DNA of 64,000 nucleotides from Amycolatopsis sp. FDAARGOS 1241 (GCF_016889705.1 NZ_CP069526.1:5580001-5644000), one strand, 5' to 3'; shown: positions 28,181 to 37,150, counted from the stretch's first letter. Program-made: numbers and translations. The notes: a model not told the origin generated them from the letters alone.

Positions 28181-28209
28181 CTTGTACCGATCGGTCAATA
28201 CAGGTATCG
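28181..28209. promoter_or_regulatory. TetR-type operator upstream of the MHS transporter
   Basis: Core ACCGATCGGT at 28186-28195, flanked by CTTGT on the left and CAATACAGGTATCG on the right. Read on the minus strand it is almost the same 29 bp as the operator at 47901-47929, differing at about two positions (GATC instead of GGTC in the core and T for A beside it). It lies 167 bp before the transporter start. Confidence 0.75.
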
Positions 28210-28375
28210 TTCCGCGCAACGCCCCAGGTCACGGCGTTGAAGATCGGCGGCCTGGGCGTCCGCCGCTCGTCCCGGTACGCGCCGGGACCGCGGTGTCCAC
28301 TCCTCGGCCAGTGCGCCGGCACGGGCCCGTGCCGCGCGCGACCGTGCCCTCTCACCGATGACGCTGGAGGTTGTC

Positions 28376-29642
28376 GTGGTTGTCGATCAGCAACAGGCGA
28401 CGCGGGTAAAACCCGCGCGCGTGGCGTTCGCGAGTTTCGTCGGGACCGCCATCGAGTGGTACGACTTCTTCCTCTTCGGCTCGGCCGCGACGCTCGTGTT
28501 CAACAAGGAATTCTTCCCGACCCTCGACCCGCTCGCCGCCACCCTGGCGGCTTTCGCGACATTCGGCGTCGCGTTCGTCGCGCGCCCGCTCGGCGGCATC
28601 GTGTTCGGGCACTTCGGCGACCGCGTCGGCCGCAAGCGGATGCTGTTCCTGTCGCTGCTGCTGATGGGCGGCGGGACGGTCGCCATCGGCCTGCTGCCGA
28701 CCTACGCGCAGATCGGCGTCGCCGCGCCGCTCCTGCTGGTGCTGGTGCGGTTGCTGCAGGGTTTCGCGGTCGGCGGTGAGTGGGGCGGTGCCGTGCTCAT
28801 GGCCGTGGAGCACGCCCCGCCGAACCGGCGCGCGTTCTACGGCAGCTGGCCGCAAGCCGGCGTGCCCGCGGGGCTCGTGCTGTCGGCCGGGGCGTTCCTC
28901 GCGGTGCAGCAGCTGCCGAAGGACCAGCTGCTGAGCTGGGGCTGGCGGCTGCCGTTCCTGGCCAGCGCGGTGCTGATCGCCGTCGGGCTGTACGTGCGGT
29001 CGCGGCTCGAGGAGACGCCGGAGTTCGCCCGCGCCGAGGTGCCGTCGTTCCCGCTTAAGGACACGTTGCGCCGTTCACTGCGCGCGGTGCTCGTCGGCAT
29101 CTTCGCGCAGGCCGGCACGAACATCCCGTTCTACATCGCGAGCGTTTTCGTGCTCTCCTACGGCCCGGGCGAAGCCGGTGTCTCCCGCGGCACGGTGCTG
29201 ACCTGCCTGATCATCGCGTCCCTTGTGGACATCGCCGCGGTGCCGCTGGTCGCGATCAGCGCCGACCGCATCGGCCGCCGCAAGGTGCTCCTCGTGGGCG
29301 CCGTGTACTCGGCCGCCGTGGCGTTCCCGTTCTTCTGGCTGCTCGACACGGGCGCTCCGGTCGCCGTGCTCGTCGCGATGTTCCTCCTGTTCACCCTCGG
29401 CCACGCCACCACCTACAGCGCGATGGCCGGTTTCCTCGCCGAGCTGTTCGGCGCCGAACACCGCTACACGGGTGTGTCCGTCGGCCTACCAGGTGGGCGG
29501 CCTCATCACGAGCGGTCCGGCGCCGTTCATCGCGGCCGCGCTGTTCGCCGGGTTCGGCGGGTCGTGGGTGATCGCGCTCTACATCGTGCTGGCGTGTGCC
29601 GTCACGTTCACCGCGCTGCTGCTGGCGCCGCGGCGGAGCTGA
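28376..29642 (+). pseudogene. MFS transporter (MHS family), one frameshift near the 3' end
   Basis: Start GTG 28376 is preferred because GGAGG lies five bases upstream; ATG 28358 is in frame. MHS hallmarks: SFVGTAIEWYDFFLFGSAAT, VARPLGGIVFGHFGDRVGRK, RLLQGFAVGGEWGGAVLMAV, SWPQAGVPAGLVLSAG, ISADRIGRRKVLL. At about 29483 one extra G moves the frame; the true end continues AYQVGGLITSGPAPFIAAAL to LLLAPRRS at 29642. About 422 aa when corrected. Importer of an organic anion. The promoter shares its operator with the beta-oxidation genes at 45-53 kb, so it probably brings in their substrate. Confidence 0.8.
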
Positions 29643-29648
29643 TCGGTG

Positions 29649-30302
29649 TCAGCCGAGCAGGACACAGTCGCCGCACTTCGGCCCGTCGTGATCCGGCGCG
29701 GCGCGGTAGATCAGGCAGCAGCTGCGGCGGCGGAAACGCCCGCCCTCGCGGGTGAACGTGCCGGCGAGGACGGGCAGCGCGAAGATCTGCTCGACGATCG
29801 TGTCCACTTCGGACGTCCACTCCGGATGCTCCTGGCGGAGCATCGTGGCGGCGCCGTTGAGCGCGGAGGCGACGTTGCCGCGGCGGATGGCCGCGGCGAC
29901 GGAGAAGGCGCCGAGGGCGTGGTCGAGGCGGGCGATCGGACCGTCGAGGACGTGGCGGGCGAAGTGCCCGACCACGTCGGCGGTTTTCTTCGGCGCCGGC
30001 AGGGACAGCGGGAACGCGCCGCCCACCTCGGGCTGCCACCAGGCGCCGGCGTAGTCGGGGCCTTTGCCCTCGGCTGCCAGAGCCAGGGCCGGGGAGAGCA
30101 GGCGGGCCGCGAGGCCCAGGTGCGCCACCGAGGCGGCGACGCGCAGCTCGACGTCGCCTCCCCCGGCGGCGAGGACGGCCCGGACCCGGGCCACGCGCTC
30201 ACGCAGCACGGGCCCGTCGTCGAGGACTTCTGCCAGCGGACGCCACGACGCCGCGGGCTCGTCGCCCGCGGTGTGCGTGCCGAAAGTGAAGAACGGGTTC
30301 AC
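29649..30302 (-). CDS. FhuF-like (2Fe-2S) protein of the cobalt-uptake operon
   Basis: 217 aa from GTG 30302, overlapping the cbtA stop (GTGA). The C-terminus has the FhuF-type cluster motif CC..(about ten residues)..C..C: RRRSCCLIYRAAPDHDGPKC then GDCVLLG. The body (ELRVAASVAHLGLAARLLSP, AGAWWQPEVGGAFPLSLPAP) matches ferric-reductase-like FhuF proteins, which reduce siderophore-bound iron. Third gene after cbtB and cbtA under a cobalamin riboswitch, so it may instead help reduce or release a corrinoid or cobalt complex; that is inference. Confidence 0.75.
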   Translation of the reverse strand: MNPFFTFGTHTAGDEPAASWRPLAEVLDDGPVLRERVARVRAVLAAGGGDVELRVAASVAHLGLAARLLSPALALAAEGKGPDYAGAWWQPEVGGAFPLSLPAPKKTADVVGHFARHVLDGPIARLDHALGAFSVAAAIRRGNVASALNGAATMLRQEHPEWTSEVDTIVEQIFALPVLAGTFTREGGRFRRRSCCLIYRAAPDHDGPKCGDCVLLG

Positions 30303-31144
30303 GCGGCGGCGGTGGCCTTCTCCTTGCGGCCGCCCGAGAGCACGCGCTCGGCCAGCGGGCCGAACACCAGCGCGATCGTGGTCCACAGGATCAGCTGCGC
30401 GAGCACCGAGTTGAGGCGGAACGCGAACAGCGTGTCGGCCGGGAAACCCGGGTACACGATGGCGCCGGCGTCGTTCTTCAGCGGCAGCGGCGTTTCGGTG
30501 GCCTGCCCGCCGTACTCGGCGACGTTGGCCGACAGCTGGCCCAGCGACGGCAGCAGCGCCATCAGGACCGCCGACACGACCACGAACGCGGCCCCCGCGA
30601 CCAGCGTCGCGTTCCAGGTGCCGAGCTTCGGTGCGAGCCGGCGGCCCAGCAGCACGGCGCCGACGAGGAAGATGATCGACGCCGCGACCAGCACGAGGTA
30701 GAGGCCCGAGCGCGCCCCGATCGTGTCGGCGTGGCCGACGGCGGGCGGGTTGGCCGGGTACTTCAGGAACGGCACGAGGTAGAGGGAGAGGAACCCCGCG
30801 CCGGCGACGAGCAGGGCCAGCACGCGGGCCCGCACCTGGCCGACGCGGCCGAGGCACACCGTGTAGACCACCGCGAACAGCAGCCCCATCGCGACGCCGA
30901 AGAGGATCATTCCCGCACCGATGCCGACGTTGGCCTGCACGGCGCGGCTGAACACCTCCGGCCCGTCGTGCTCCATGCCGGCCAGGCCGCCGTGGTTGAG
31001 GGCTTCTTCGGCGGCGTCTCGCCCGGACTCGTAGTCGATGGCGGCCTGGATCTGCGGCTCCGCGAAGATGCGCGCGAAGACGAACGCCAGCAGACCGCCC
31101 AGCGCGCCGGCGAGCAGGCCGCGCAGGACGAGCTTCTTCTCCAT
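30299..31144 (-). CDS. cbtA: Cobalt transporter subunit CbtA
   Basis: 281 aa, an integral membrane protein with about six hydrophobic segments. N-terminus RGLLAGALGGLLAFVFARIF followed by EPQIQAAIDYE and the family pattern AGMEHDGPEVFSRAVQANVG; later FLSLYLVPFLKYPANPPAVG and PGFPADTLFAFRLNSVLAQL. These are characteristic of CbtA. Together with the small CbtB it forms a predicted cobalt importer regulated by vitamin B12. Coupled to the FhuF-like gene downstream and 25 bp after cbtB. Confidence 0.85.
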   Translation of the reverse strand: MEKKLVLRGLLAGALGGLLAFVFARIFAEPQIQAAIDYESGRDAAEEALNHGGLAGMEHDGPEVFSRAVQANVGIGAGMILFGVAMGLLFAVVYTVCLGRVGQVRARVLALLVAGAGFLSLYLVPFLKYPANPPAVGHADTIGARSGLYLVLVAASIIFLVGAVLLGRRLAPKLGTWNATLVAGAAFVVVSAVLMALLPSLGQLSANVAEYGGQATETPLPLKNDAGAIVYPGFPADTLFAFRLNSVLAQLILWTTIALVFGPLAERVLSGGRKEKATAAA

Positions 31145-31169
31145 GTTCGGTTGTCCGTTTCCGTGCGCG

Positions 31170-31379
31170 TCAGTGGCAGGGGAAGCCGAGGAAGTGCCGC
31201 GCGTCGTGCACGAACTCGTGGACGTGGGTGTCGCTGCCGAACAGCGAGACCGCGCCCTGGTCGATACCGATGAAGTAGTAGAGCAGCAGCGCCGCCGCCA
31301 CGCTCAGGCCGAGCCACAGCGCGGCCTTCGAAACGGGCAGGACGACCGGGGTCGAGCGGTCGGCCGGGATGGTGGCCAT
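31170..31379 (-). CDS. cbtB: Cobalt transporter subunit CbtB
   Basis: 69 aa from ATG 31379 (AAGGAG seven bases upstream). One transmembrane helix (KAALWLGLSVAAALLLYYFI) followed by a His-rich end: THVHEFVHDARHFLGFPCH. The H-D-x-R-H-x-x-G-F-P-C-H signature is diagnostic of CbtB and probably binds cobalt. First gene of the operon, directly under the cobalamin riboswitch. Confidence 0.88.
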   Translation of the reverse strand: MATIPADRSTPVVLPVSKAALWLGLSVAAALLLYYFIGIDQGAVSLFGSDTHVHEFVHDARHFLGFPCH

Positions 31380-31409
31380 CGATTGTCTCCTTCGGGATGA
31401 CGCGTCCCT

Positions 31410-31525
31410 TGCGGGTGGACCCGTGGCGGCTGCTCGACCTGACTCGCCCTCGTTTTCGGGCTCACAGTGGCGCGACCGTGCCGGATTCACACCGGCTTCC
31501 GAGTAGCCGTCACGCGGGCAGAACG
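31410..31525 (-). promoter_or_regulatory. Cobalamin riboswitch upstream of cbtB
   Basis: On the minus strand: the P-box hairpin GCCGGTGTGAATCCGGC (31480-31496), then CGCGCCACTGTGAG (around 31461-31474), and a B12-box-like GAGTCAGGTCGAGCA (31431-31445). The order and sequences fit the cobalamin riboswitch consensus. It ends about 35 nt before the cbtB start, where the ribosome site could be masked when adenosylcobalamin is bound, turning off cobalt uptake. Confidence 0.88.
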
Positions 31526-31620
31526 GTACGGCCCCGGCTGTCCGCGCGTCAATCGCCCGGCGGGTGTTCCGTGCCTCTTCGCCGGGTCGGACGGCCGGGA
31601 TCAGCACCCGACGGAGCAAT

Positions 31621-32240
31621 TCAGAGCCGCTGGACCGTCGCGAACCAGCCCGGGGCCCCGTGCTCGTGGAAACGCGTGTGCACGCGCTCGCGTTCGAGGC
31701 TCGCGAGGCGCCAGCCGGTGTCGGGTGTGAAGGCTTCGCGCAGCTCGGCCTCGGTGACGGGGTGCGGTCCGGTGTCCGGTCCGGCATCGCTGAAGCAGAG
31801 GACGTACAGCGTGCCGCCAGGATTGGTGGCGGCCGCGAGCGCGGCGACGTAGCGGGCCCGCTCGGCAGCGTCGAAGGTGTGCAGCAGCCCGGAGTCGAGC
31901 ACGGTGTCGAAGCGGCGGCCGAGGTCCTCGAGGTGCAACGCGTCGGCGGTCGCGAACTCGGCCGCGAGGCCCCGGCCGGCGGCTTTCTCGCGGGCTCTGT
32001 TCAGCGCGGTTTCGGCGACGTCGACACCCAGCACGTGCAGCCCTCGCGCCGCGACGAGCAGCGCGTTCTCCCCCGAGCCGCACCCCGCGTCGAGGACCTC
32101 GCCGGTGAACCCGCCCTCGTCCGCGGTGTGCACGAACGCCGGCTGCGGCCCGCCGAAGTCCCACGGCGCCGGCCCGTCCTCGTACGAAGCGTCCCAGGGG
32201 CGCCCTGTGCTGCCTCGTGACTCGTCGGCTCGCGGCCCAT
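31621..32240 (-). pseudogene. SAM-dependent methyltransferase, one-base deletion near the start
   Basis: ATG 32240 begins MGREPTSHEAAQGAP; a base is missing in the run of G at 32197-32200 (C run on the coding strand), after which the next frame reads WDASYEDGPAPWDFGGPQPA, VLDAGCGSGENALLVAARG, VLGVDVAETALNRAREKAAG, DTVLDSGLLHTFDAAERARY and GTLYVLCFSDAGPD. Length 620 bp is one short of whole codons. The W.....G..PWDxGxPQPA start is typical of thiol/thiopurine-methyltransferase-like (class I) enzymes in actinomycetes. Probably functional if the deletion is an error. Confidence 0.7.
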
Positions 32241-32250
32241 GCCGCGATTC

Positions 32251-32847
32251 TCACTCCGTGGACTGCTGCGGGGCAATCGCTTTGAGGACCACGTCGCGCG
32301 TGTGGTGAGTCCCTTCAGGCCCGGGCGTGGTGCGCGGGCGTGCCTCGTGCACCTCGACGGTCCACCCGGCCAGCCTCCGGGCGATTTCGTCGGGCCGGTA
32401 GTAGTCGCCGTAGTCGACGCCCTCGTCTTCTGGATCGTGCCCGGTGACCAGCAGCGTCCCGCCGGGCGCCACGGTGGCCAGCAGCCGGTCGAGTGCGCCT
32501 TCGTCCTGCTTCCGCAGTGGGAAGTACTGCACGGACACCAGCTCGAACGCCCCCGCCGGCATCGCCGTGCTGCTCAGGTCGGCTCGCGTCCAGGCGATCC
32601 GTTCGGCCACGTCGCGCCCGCTCCGGACGCCGCGCCGCAGCGCGGTCTCCGACACGTCCACGGCGGTCACCCGCCACCCCCGGCGCGCCAGCCACACCGC
32701 GTCGGCCCCCTCCCCGCACCCGACGTCAAGCGCCTGCCCCGGCGTGATCCCGGCGGCTTCCGCCACGAGCACCGCGTTGGGCTCCCCGCTGAACACCTGC
32801 TCCCGGCTGCGGTACATCCCGTCCCAGTCCTGACCCTGGTCCGTCAT
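32251..32847 (-). CDS. Class I SAM-dependent methyltransferase (TehB/TPMT-like)
   Basis: 198 aa from ATG 32847 (AAGGGGA upstream). QDWDGMYRSREQVFSGEPNA starts the family; motif I is ALDVGCGEGADAVWLARRGW, then VTAVDVSETALRRG, WTRADLSSTAMPAGAFELVS, and YYRPDEIARRLAGWTVEVHE. W.xxY....FSG.PN.. is typical of the TehB/thiopurine-methyltransferase-like group involved in detoxification. Ends 10 bp before the frameshifted methyltransferase in the same direction, so the two are likely co-transcribed. Confidence 0.83.
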   Translation of the reverse strand: MTDQGQDWDGMYRSREQVFSGEPNAVLVAEAAGITPGQALDVGCGEGADAVWLARRGWRVTAVDVSETALRRGVRSGRDVAERIAWTRADLSSTAMPAGAFELVSVQYFPLRKQDEGALDRLLATVAPGGTLLVTGHDPEDEGVDYGDYYRPDEIARRLAGWTVEVHEARPRTTPGPEGTHHTRDVVLKAIAPQQSTE

Positions 32848-32989
32848 CGGCGTCCCCTTCGGCTGTGATGGTCTCCCCGGAACCAACCAACCACGCGGGT
32901 GGGAGGGGGCCAAATTGGTTTGCCGAGCGAGCAAAACCGATTCAGCCGCCGGGGCGGGAGGAGAGCCGATCCGCCGGGACCGCCGGACG

Positions 32990-33400
32990 GGTCCCTCACC
33001 GTCGCGACCGTGCAGGCCAACGCACCCGACATCGGCATCGCGCTGGAAGGCCGGCGAGACGTCCGGCGGCAGAACCACCTCGCCGAGAGCTCGAAGCTGC
33101 TGGCGCAGATCCAGACCGGCCAGGTCCCCAAACCCGACCTGCTCGTGTGGCCCGAGACCGCCACTGCCGTCGACGGCGACGACCCCGCGCTCGACCAGCC
33201 CGAAGGCGCGTACCTGTCGCTGGCGTCCGTCGGCGGCGCGCCGCTCGTGGGTCTCGCCGTGGTGGTGAGCGGGTTCGGTCTCGCGGCACTCGCCGCGCAG
33301 CTGTGGCAGCAGTGCCGGTGCCGTGACCGCCGGCTCATCGCGCCTGTGGCGTGCACGCTGCTGCCCGTCGTCGCCGGGCTCGCCCTGTGCCCCACCGTCC
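32990..33400 (+). pseudogene. Apolipoprotein N-acyltransferase (Lnt) fragment with its segments in permuted order
   Basis: The frame gives VATVQANAPDIGIALEGRRD, RQNHLAESSKLLAQIQTGQV, PKPDLLVWPETATAVDGDDP and ALDQ, which in intact Lnt is the start of the nitrilase domain. It is followed by AYLSLASVGGAPLVGLAVVV, SGFGLAALAAQLW and VACTLLPVVAGLALCPTV, which in intact Lnt precede it (last membrane helices). The order is therefore swapped. Neither the N-terminal helices nor the catalytic Lys/Cys region is present. Non-functional. Confidence 0.6.
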
Positions 33401-33929
33401 GCCGAGCTCGCCGGACGGCAGGACGATCATCCGCACGCGCTGGGTGGTGGCGGTGAAGGTGATCGCGACATCCGCCACGACAGCTCCGGACGCGGCGATC
33501 TCGTGGTGGACGACCGTGATGTCCGGTGCGGGCCCAGTGGGCTGGAGCCGGGGCGTCCACACGCGGCCGAGGTGGTGCTCGGTGATCTTTGCCGCGAGCC
33601 GCCCGGGGCCAGCCGGGCGTGCACCTGCGCGACGTGCCCGGCCACTGATGCGCGGGCGATCGCGACGGCGTCGGTGCGCCAGGCTGGCCACGGTGCCGGC
33701 GCGCTCGCGCGCCGGGGGTCTTCGCCTGCCCAACACCAGCCGCGCGGCGTGTCCGAGGCGGAAGGAGAAGGCGGGGCTGCCCTGGTTGCTGACGAGCATC
33801 GCGACGGCGCGCCCGCGGTGGTGACCAACGGTCACCCCGGCGCTGAAGCCGCCGGTTCCCCCGCTGTGGCTCACGCGTCGCGCACGGCGAGCAACGCGCC
33901 CGAAGTGGTCATGACGGGGTTCCGGTCTG
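33390..33929 (-). pseudogene. C-terminal remnant of a serine beta-lactamase-like hydrolase
   Basis: Read on the minus strand: SHSGGTGGFSAGVTVGHHRG (the H..GTGGF third motif of class C-type esterases), RAVAMLVSNQGSPAFSF, then with apparent frame changes WPAWRTDAVAIARASVAGHV, and RVWTPRLQPTGPAPDITVVH with AITFTATTQRVRMIVLPSGE. The Ser-x-x-Lys catalytic half is missing. By chance it stays open in the frame of the barrel protein upstream, giving a misleading fusion. Confidence 0.35.
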
Positions 33930-35002
33930 CGGCCGGCGGCCACGGGGCCCCGGCCGGTGGCGCCGGCGAGCGTCGTCAGCATCAGGCTCACCCACAGGGT
34001 GTGCTCGGTGGTCTTCTCGATGGCGTGGCTGTCGTCGGGCTCGGGCACCAGGAACCCGCTCGGCACCCAGCTGCCGTCCTCGCGCTGCGATTCGACGTAC
34101 CAGCGGGCCATGCGCAGCACATGCCGGATGTGATCGCCGGCGGGGTCGATCTCGGCCGCCATCGCCGAACCCCAGCCGAACTTGCAGATCTGCCTGGACT
34201 CCCACCAGCTGTACTGGTCCTGGGTCCCGCCGGCCGAGAGCTTCAGGATGCCGGTGGCGATCTCCTTCGCCCGCTCGTTGCGGGTCACCATGTAGCAGCG
34301 GCTCAGGAACGCCGCGCTGATGCCCGGGTTGTAGAAGGCCTGGCGCGGCTGCCGGAAGTCGACCTTGCCGATGAACTCGTCGTCGTGGTCGGCCACGGTG
34401 CGCAGGCCCTGCGGTCCCCCCGAGGCGTAGAGCACGTCCGGCAGCTCCGGCTGCGCCGCCCACAGGCGGTCGAACCAGCCGAACGCGCCTTCGGCCACAT
34501 CGGACTGTCCACTCGCGAGCGCGGCGAGCCCCATCTGCGCCGTGGGGAAGATGAACTGCCGTCTGCTGCGCGCTTCCGGACGCTCCATGTACGACCCACC
34601 GGTCTCGGGGTCCTGGAACGTGGTGCGCATGGTGTTCACGAGCGCGAGCGCGGTGTCGTAGCGTTCGAGCGCCCACGCCCCCTGAGCCAGCAACGAGTGC
34701 GGGTAGGTCGCCCACCGGTGCACGAAAGCCTCGCGCGGCACGCCCTCGCGCAGATCGCCTTCCGCTGTCAGGGTGGTGCGCTCGATCCACGACAGCACCC
34801 GCGCCGCGACCTCGCGTTCGCCGACGACCGCGAAGACCCACGGCATCCGGTAGTAGCCGTTGCGGATGTCGGCCGCGCCGGGCTTGCCGTCGTCGGCGAC
34901 GCGGTCGAGCAGCCACCGCACCCCGCGGGCGCGGACCTTGCGCAAGCTCTCCTGCGCCGCCCGGATCTCCTGCTCCGGCACGAGGGCCTGGTCGACACCC
35001 AT
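33930..35002 (-). CDS. Alpha/alpha-barrel (terpene-cyclase/prenyltransferase-fold-like) protein
   Basis: About 355 aa from ATG 35002; the 3' end is uncertain because the frame runs on into a hydrolase remnant down to 33335. The sequence is helical with repeated aromatic-rich turns: VRWLLDRVADDGKP, NGYYRMPWVFAVVGEREVAA, WATYPHSLLAQGAWALERYD, FIFPTAQMGLAALASG, QAFYNPGISAAFLSRCYMVT, QYSWWESRQICKFGWGSAMA, EDGSWVPSGF. This is a six-hairpin toroid as in squalene-cyclase-like folds, but lacks DxDD or DDxxD motifs, so a different activity is expected. It lies 106 bp downstream of the cyclase-family gene and is probably in its operon. Confidence 0.6.
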
Positions 35003-35108
35003 CACGAGCGGTCCTCTCCGTCTCCTGGACTCGTGGTTTTCGCGCGGGTCGAGCACCGGTTCCCGGACCGGGAACCGTTCCTGCGCGACGGTTGCGCTCT
35101 GGTCGTGC

Positions 35109-36062
35109 CTACTCGATGGCGACCGGGTTCACCGGGCCGCCGGTGGCGTGGACGATCTTGAGCGGCCCGGCCACGTAGAAGAAGTCCCACTGGCCGCGCA
35201 GTCGTCGGCCAGCGCTTCGAGGTCGCAGATCTCGAGGAACAGCACACCGAGGTTGCGCATGAGTGCACTGTGGACGAGCAGTTTCGCCCCGGCGGCGGGG
35301 TCGAGGGGAGGTCTCGACCCCGATCGTGTCGGAGCCGATGTTCGGGATCTCCCGGTCGCGGAACCACTCGGCGAGACCGGGTGAGTACACGAGACCGGGT
35401 TCGGGCCAGCTCGCGTGGAATTCGGCGGTCGGCGTCTCGCGGAAGAACACCGTGCGGCCGGTGCGCACGAGGAGGATGTCGCGCTTGCGCAGCTCGACGC
35501 CCTGCTGCTCGGCGGCGGCCTCGATGTCGTGGTGGGTGTAGGTTTCCCCGCTGGCGAGATAGCGCTTCCCGCGGTGGCGCGCGAGGTCGGCGAGCACACC
35601 GCGGCCGACGACGCCGTGTTCGGCGATCGGCAGGATGCTGTCGCGCACGAGGCCGCCGATGGTGGTGTCGGCGTCGTAGCCGTTGTAGAGCCGGTCGTCG
35701 TACCAGACGTGACCGAGCGCGTCGTAGTTGGTGGACCCCTGCACGTGGTAGTGAGGTAGTCGTCGGCGAACCGGCCGCCGCCGGGGATGTCCGGCGCCAG
35801 CCCGCCGCGCCATGTCCCCTGGTCCTGGACGTTCACCCGCACCGGTTGCTGCCGGTGCGGTGCGAACGGGTCGCCCGCCGGGTCTCCCATGCGGGTCTGG
35901 AGGGTGAAGGCCCGGCCCTGGCGCAGGCTGGCCGCGGTGGCGTGAACCTGTTCGCGGCCGAGCGGGTTCAGCGCCCCGATCTCGTCCTCCGCGCCCCACC
36001 GCCCCAGTTCGTGGGGCCCCGGACAGGATCTCGGAAAGCTGTGCCACCGGCTGATCGCTCAC
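35109..36062 (-). pseudogene. Cyclase-family (kynurenine-formamidase-fold) enzyme, several indels
   Basis: From GTG 36062: SDQPVAQLSEILSGAP. Then frames alternate: RMGDPAGDPFAPHRQQPVRV and GGLAPDIPGGGRFADDYLTT in one, VQGSTNYDALGHVWYDDRLY, ETYTHHDIEAAAEQQGVELR and NIGSDTIGVETSP in another, LLVHSALMRNLGVLFLEICD in the first, and WDFFYVAGPLKIVHATGGPV at the end. The metal motif (QGST..DALGH) and IGVETSP match the Mn/Zn-dependent cyclase family PF04199. About 317 aa overall and of normal length, so the indels compensate; error in the assembly is plausible. Preceded by a DeoR-type operator. Confidence 0.65.
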
Positions 36063-36095
36063 GACGAACCACGCTATAAGTGGCTCAGGACGCGA

Positions 36096-36112
36096 TGTCA
36101 ATAAACTAACAT
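36096..36112. promoter_or_regulatory. Putative DeoR operator before the cyclase gene
   Basis: TGTCAATAAACTAACAT, 34 bp upstream of the cyclase start. It matches 16 of 17 bases of a site at 37105-37121 in front of the DeoR gene, in the same orientation. It is distinctly AT-rich for this genome. Confidence 0.7.
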
Positions 36113-36141
36113 CCTGGTGCTAGGAACGTACCATTCGTGGT

Positions 36142-36950
36142 TCAGGCGATGGCGTGGTCCTCGTCGACGGCGACCGTGCGGACCTCGACGTGGTGTTCGG
36201 CCAGCGCCGCGCGGTGTTCTTCGGACAGCCCGTCGTCGGTGACGAGCACGTCGACATCGTCGAGGGAACACGCCCGCACCATCGCGGAGCTCGCGAACTT
36301 GCTGGAGTCGGCCAGCAGGATCACCTCGTCGGCGACGTCGACGAGCGCGCGCTTCGACACGGCGTCGAAGTGGTTGCCGCAGTACACGCCCTCGGTGGTC
36401 ACGCTCGACGCGGCGAGCAGCAGCGTGCGCACCCGCAGCTCCCTGATCGCCGCGAGCGTCATCGGCCCGGCGAAGGACTGCGAACTCTGGTGCAGGGTTC
36501 CGTCCAGACTGATCACGTCCAGGTTCTCCTTGCCCAGCAAGGTGTTGATGATCGGCAGCGACGCCGTGACGACCTGCAGGCGAAGCGTCGGCGGCAGCAG
36601 GTTCGCCACCGCGTTGGTGGTGGTGCCGGCGTCGAACGCGACCGCGCCGCCGTCGGGCAGCAGCTCGATCACCGCCGCGCGATGGCCTGCTTCGCGCCAC
36701 TGTGCCGGCCGGAGCGGGCGCGGAAGTCGGTGCCGTCGATCGCGGCGGCGGGCAGCATGGTGACCCCGCCGTGCACGCTGCGCATGCGGCCCTCGCGGAC
36801 GAGCTTGCGGGCGTCGCGCCGGATGGTCATCTCCGAGACGCCGAGCACCTTCGACAGCTCGGCGACGGTGCAGAACCCCTGCTGCTCGACGAGCCCGACG
36901 AGGCGGCTGCGCCGCTCCTCGGCGGGAGACGGCTGGGTCTCAGGGGACAC
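36142..36950 (-). pseudogene. DeoR/GlpR-family regulator, one-base deletion
   Basis: GTG 36950 with GGAGGAG four bases upstream. First frame: EERRSRLVGLVEQQGFCTVA, ELSKVLGVSEMTIRRDARKL (the DeoR HTH with the IRRD signature), MRSVHGGVTML. A base is missing at about 36675; the second frame continues MIELLPDGGAVAFDAGTTTN, VVTASLPIINTLLG, ISLDGTLHQSSQSFAGPMTL, LLAASSVTTEGVYCGNHFDA and SKRALVDVADEVILLADSSK, the sugar-phosphate-sensing DeoRC domain. Length 809 bp is one short of whole codons, about 269 aa restored. It probably represses itself and the cyclase/barrel genes through the TGTCAATAAAC sites. Confidence 0.8.
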
Positions 36951-37104
36951 GGTGCTCCTCCGGGTCGGTACCCGGGACCGACCGCCGGGCCCGGGGGCGC
37001 TCGACCACGGAGCCCGACGCACGCGAGCGGGCCTCGGACCTCCGTAGTGGCCGGACCGGCGCCCTCGCGCGCGCTCGCCCGACGCTAGCTGCGTTGTTAA
37101 TTCG

Positions 37105-37121
37105 TGTCAATAAACGAACAT
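37105..37121. promoter_or_regulatory. Putative DeoR operator before the regulator gene
   Basis: TGTCAATAAACGAACAT, 155 bp upstream of the DeoR start and on the divergent side of the TetR gene at 37202. Differs at one base from 36096-36112. The resemblance to the GlpR/DeoR-type TTCG(T)TTATTG element on the other strand supports autoregulation. Confidence 0.7.
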
Positions 37122-37150
37122 TAGCCGCGGCCACTGCCCGCCAGCAACCG

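Noticed and set aside
26273..28219. 648-codon open frame opposite the secreted-protein gene
   Set aside because: It is the other-frame shadow of a GC-biased gene; its residues are Arg/Gly/His-rich and it lacks a ribosome site.
33335..35002. A 556-aa fusion of the barrel protein with a hydrolase tail
   Set aside because: The hydrolase part needs frame changes inside it and lacks its catalytic half, so the in-frame join looks accidental.
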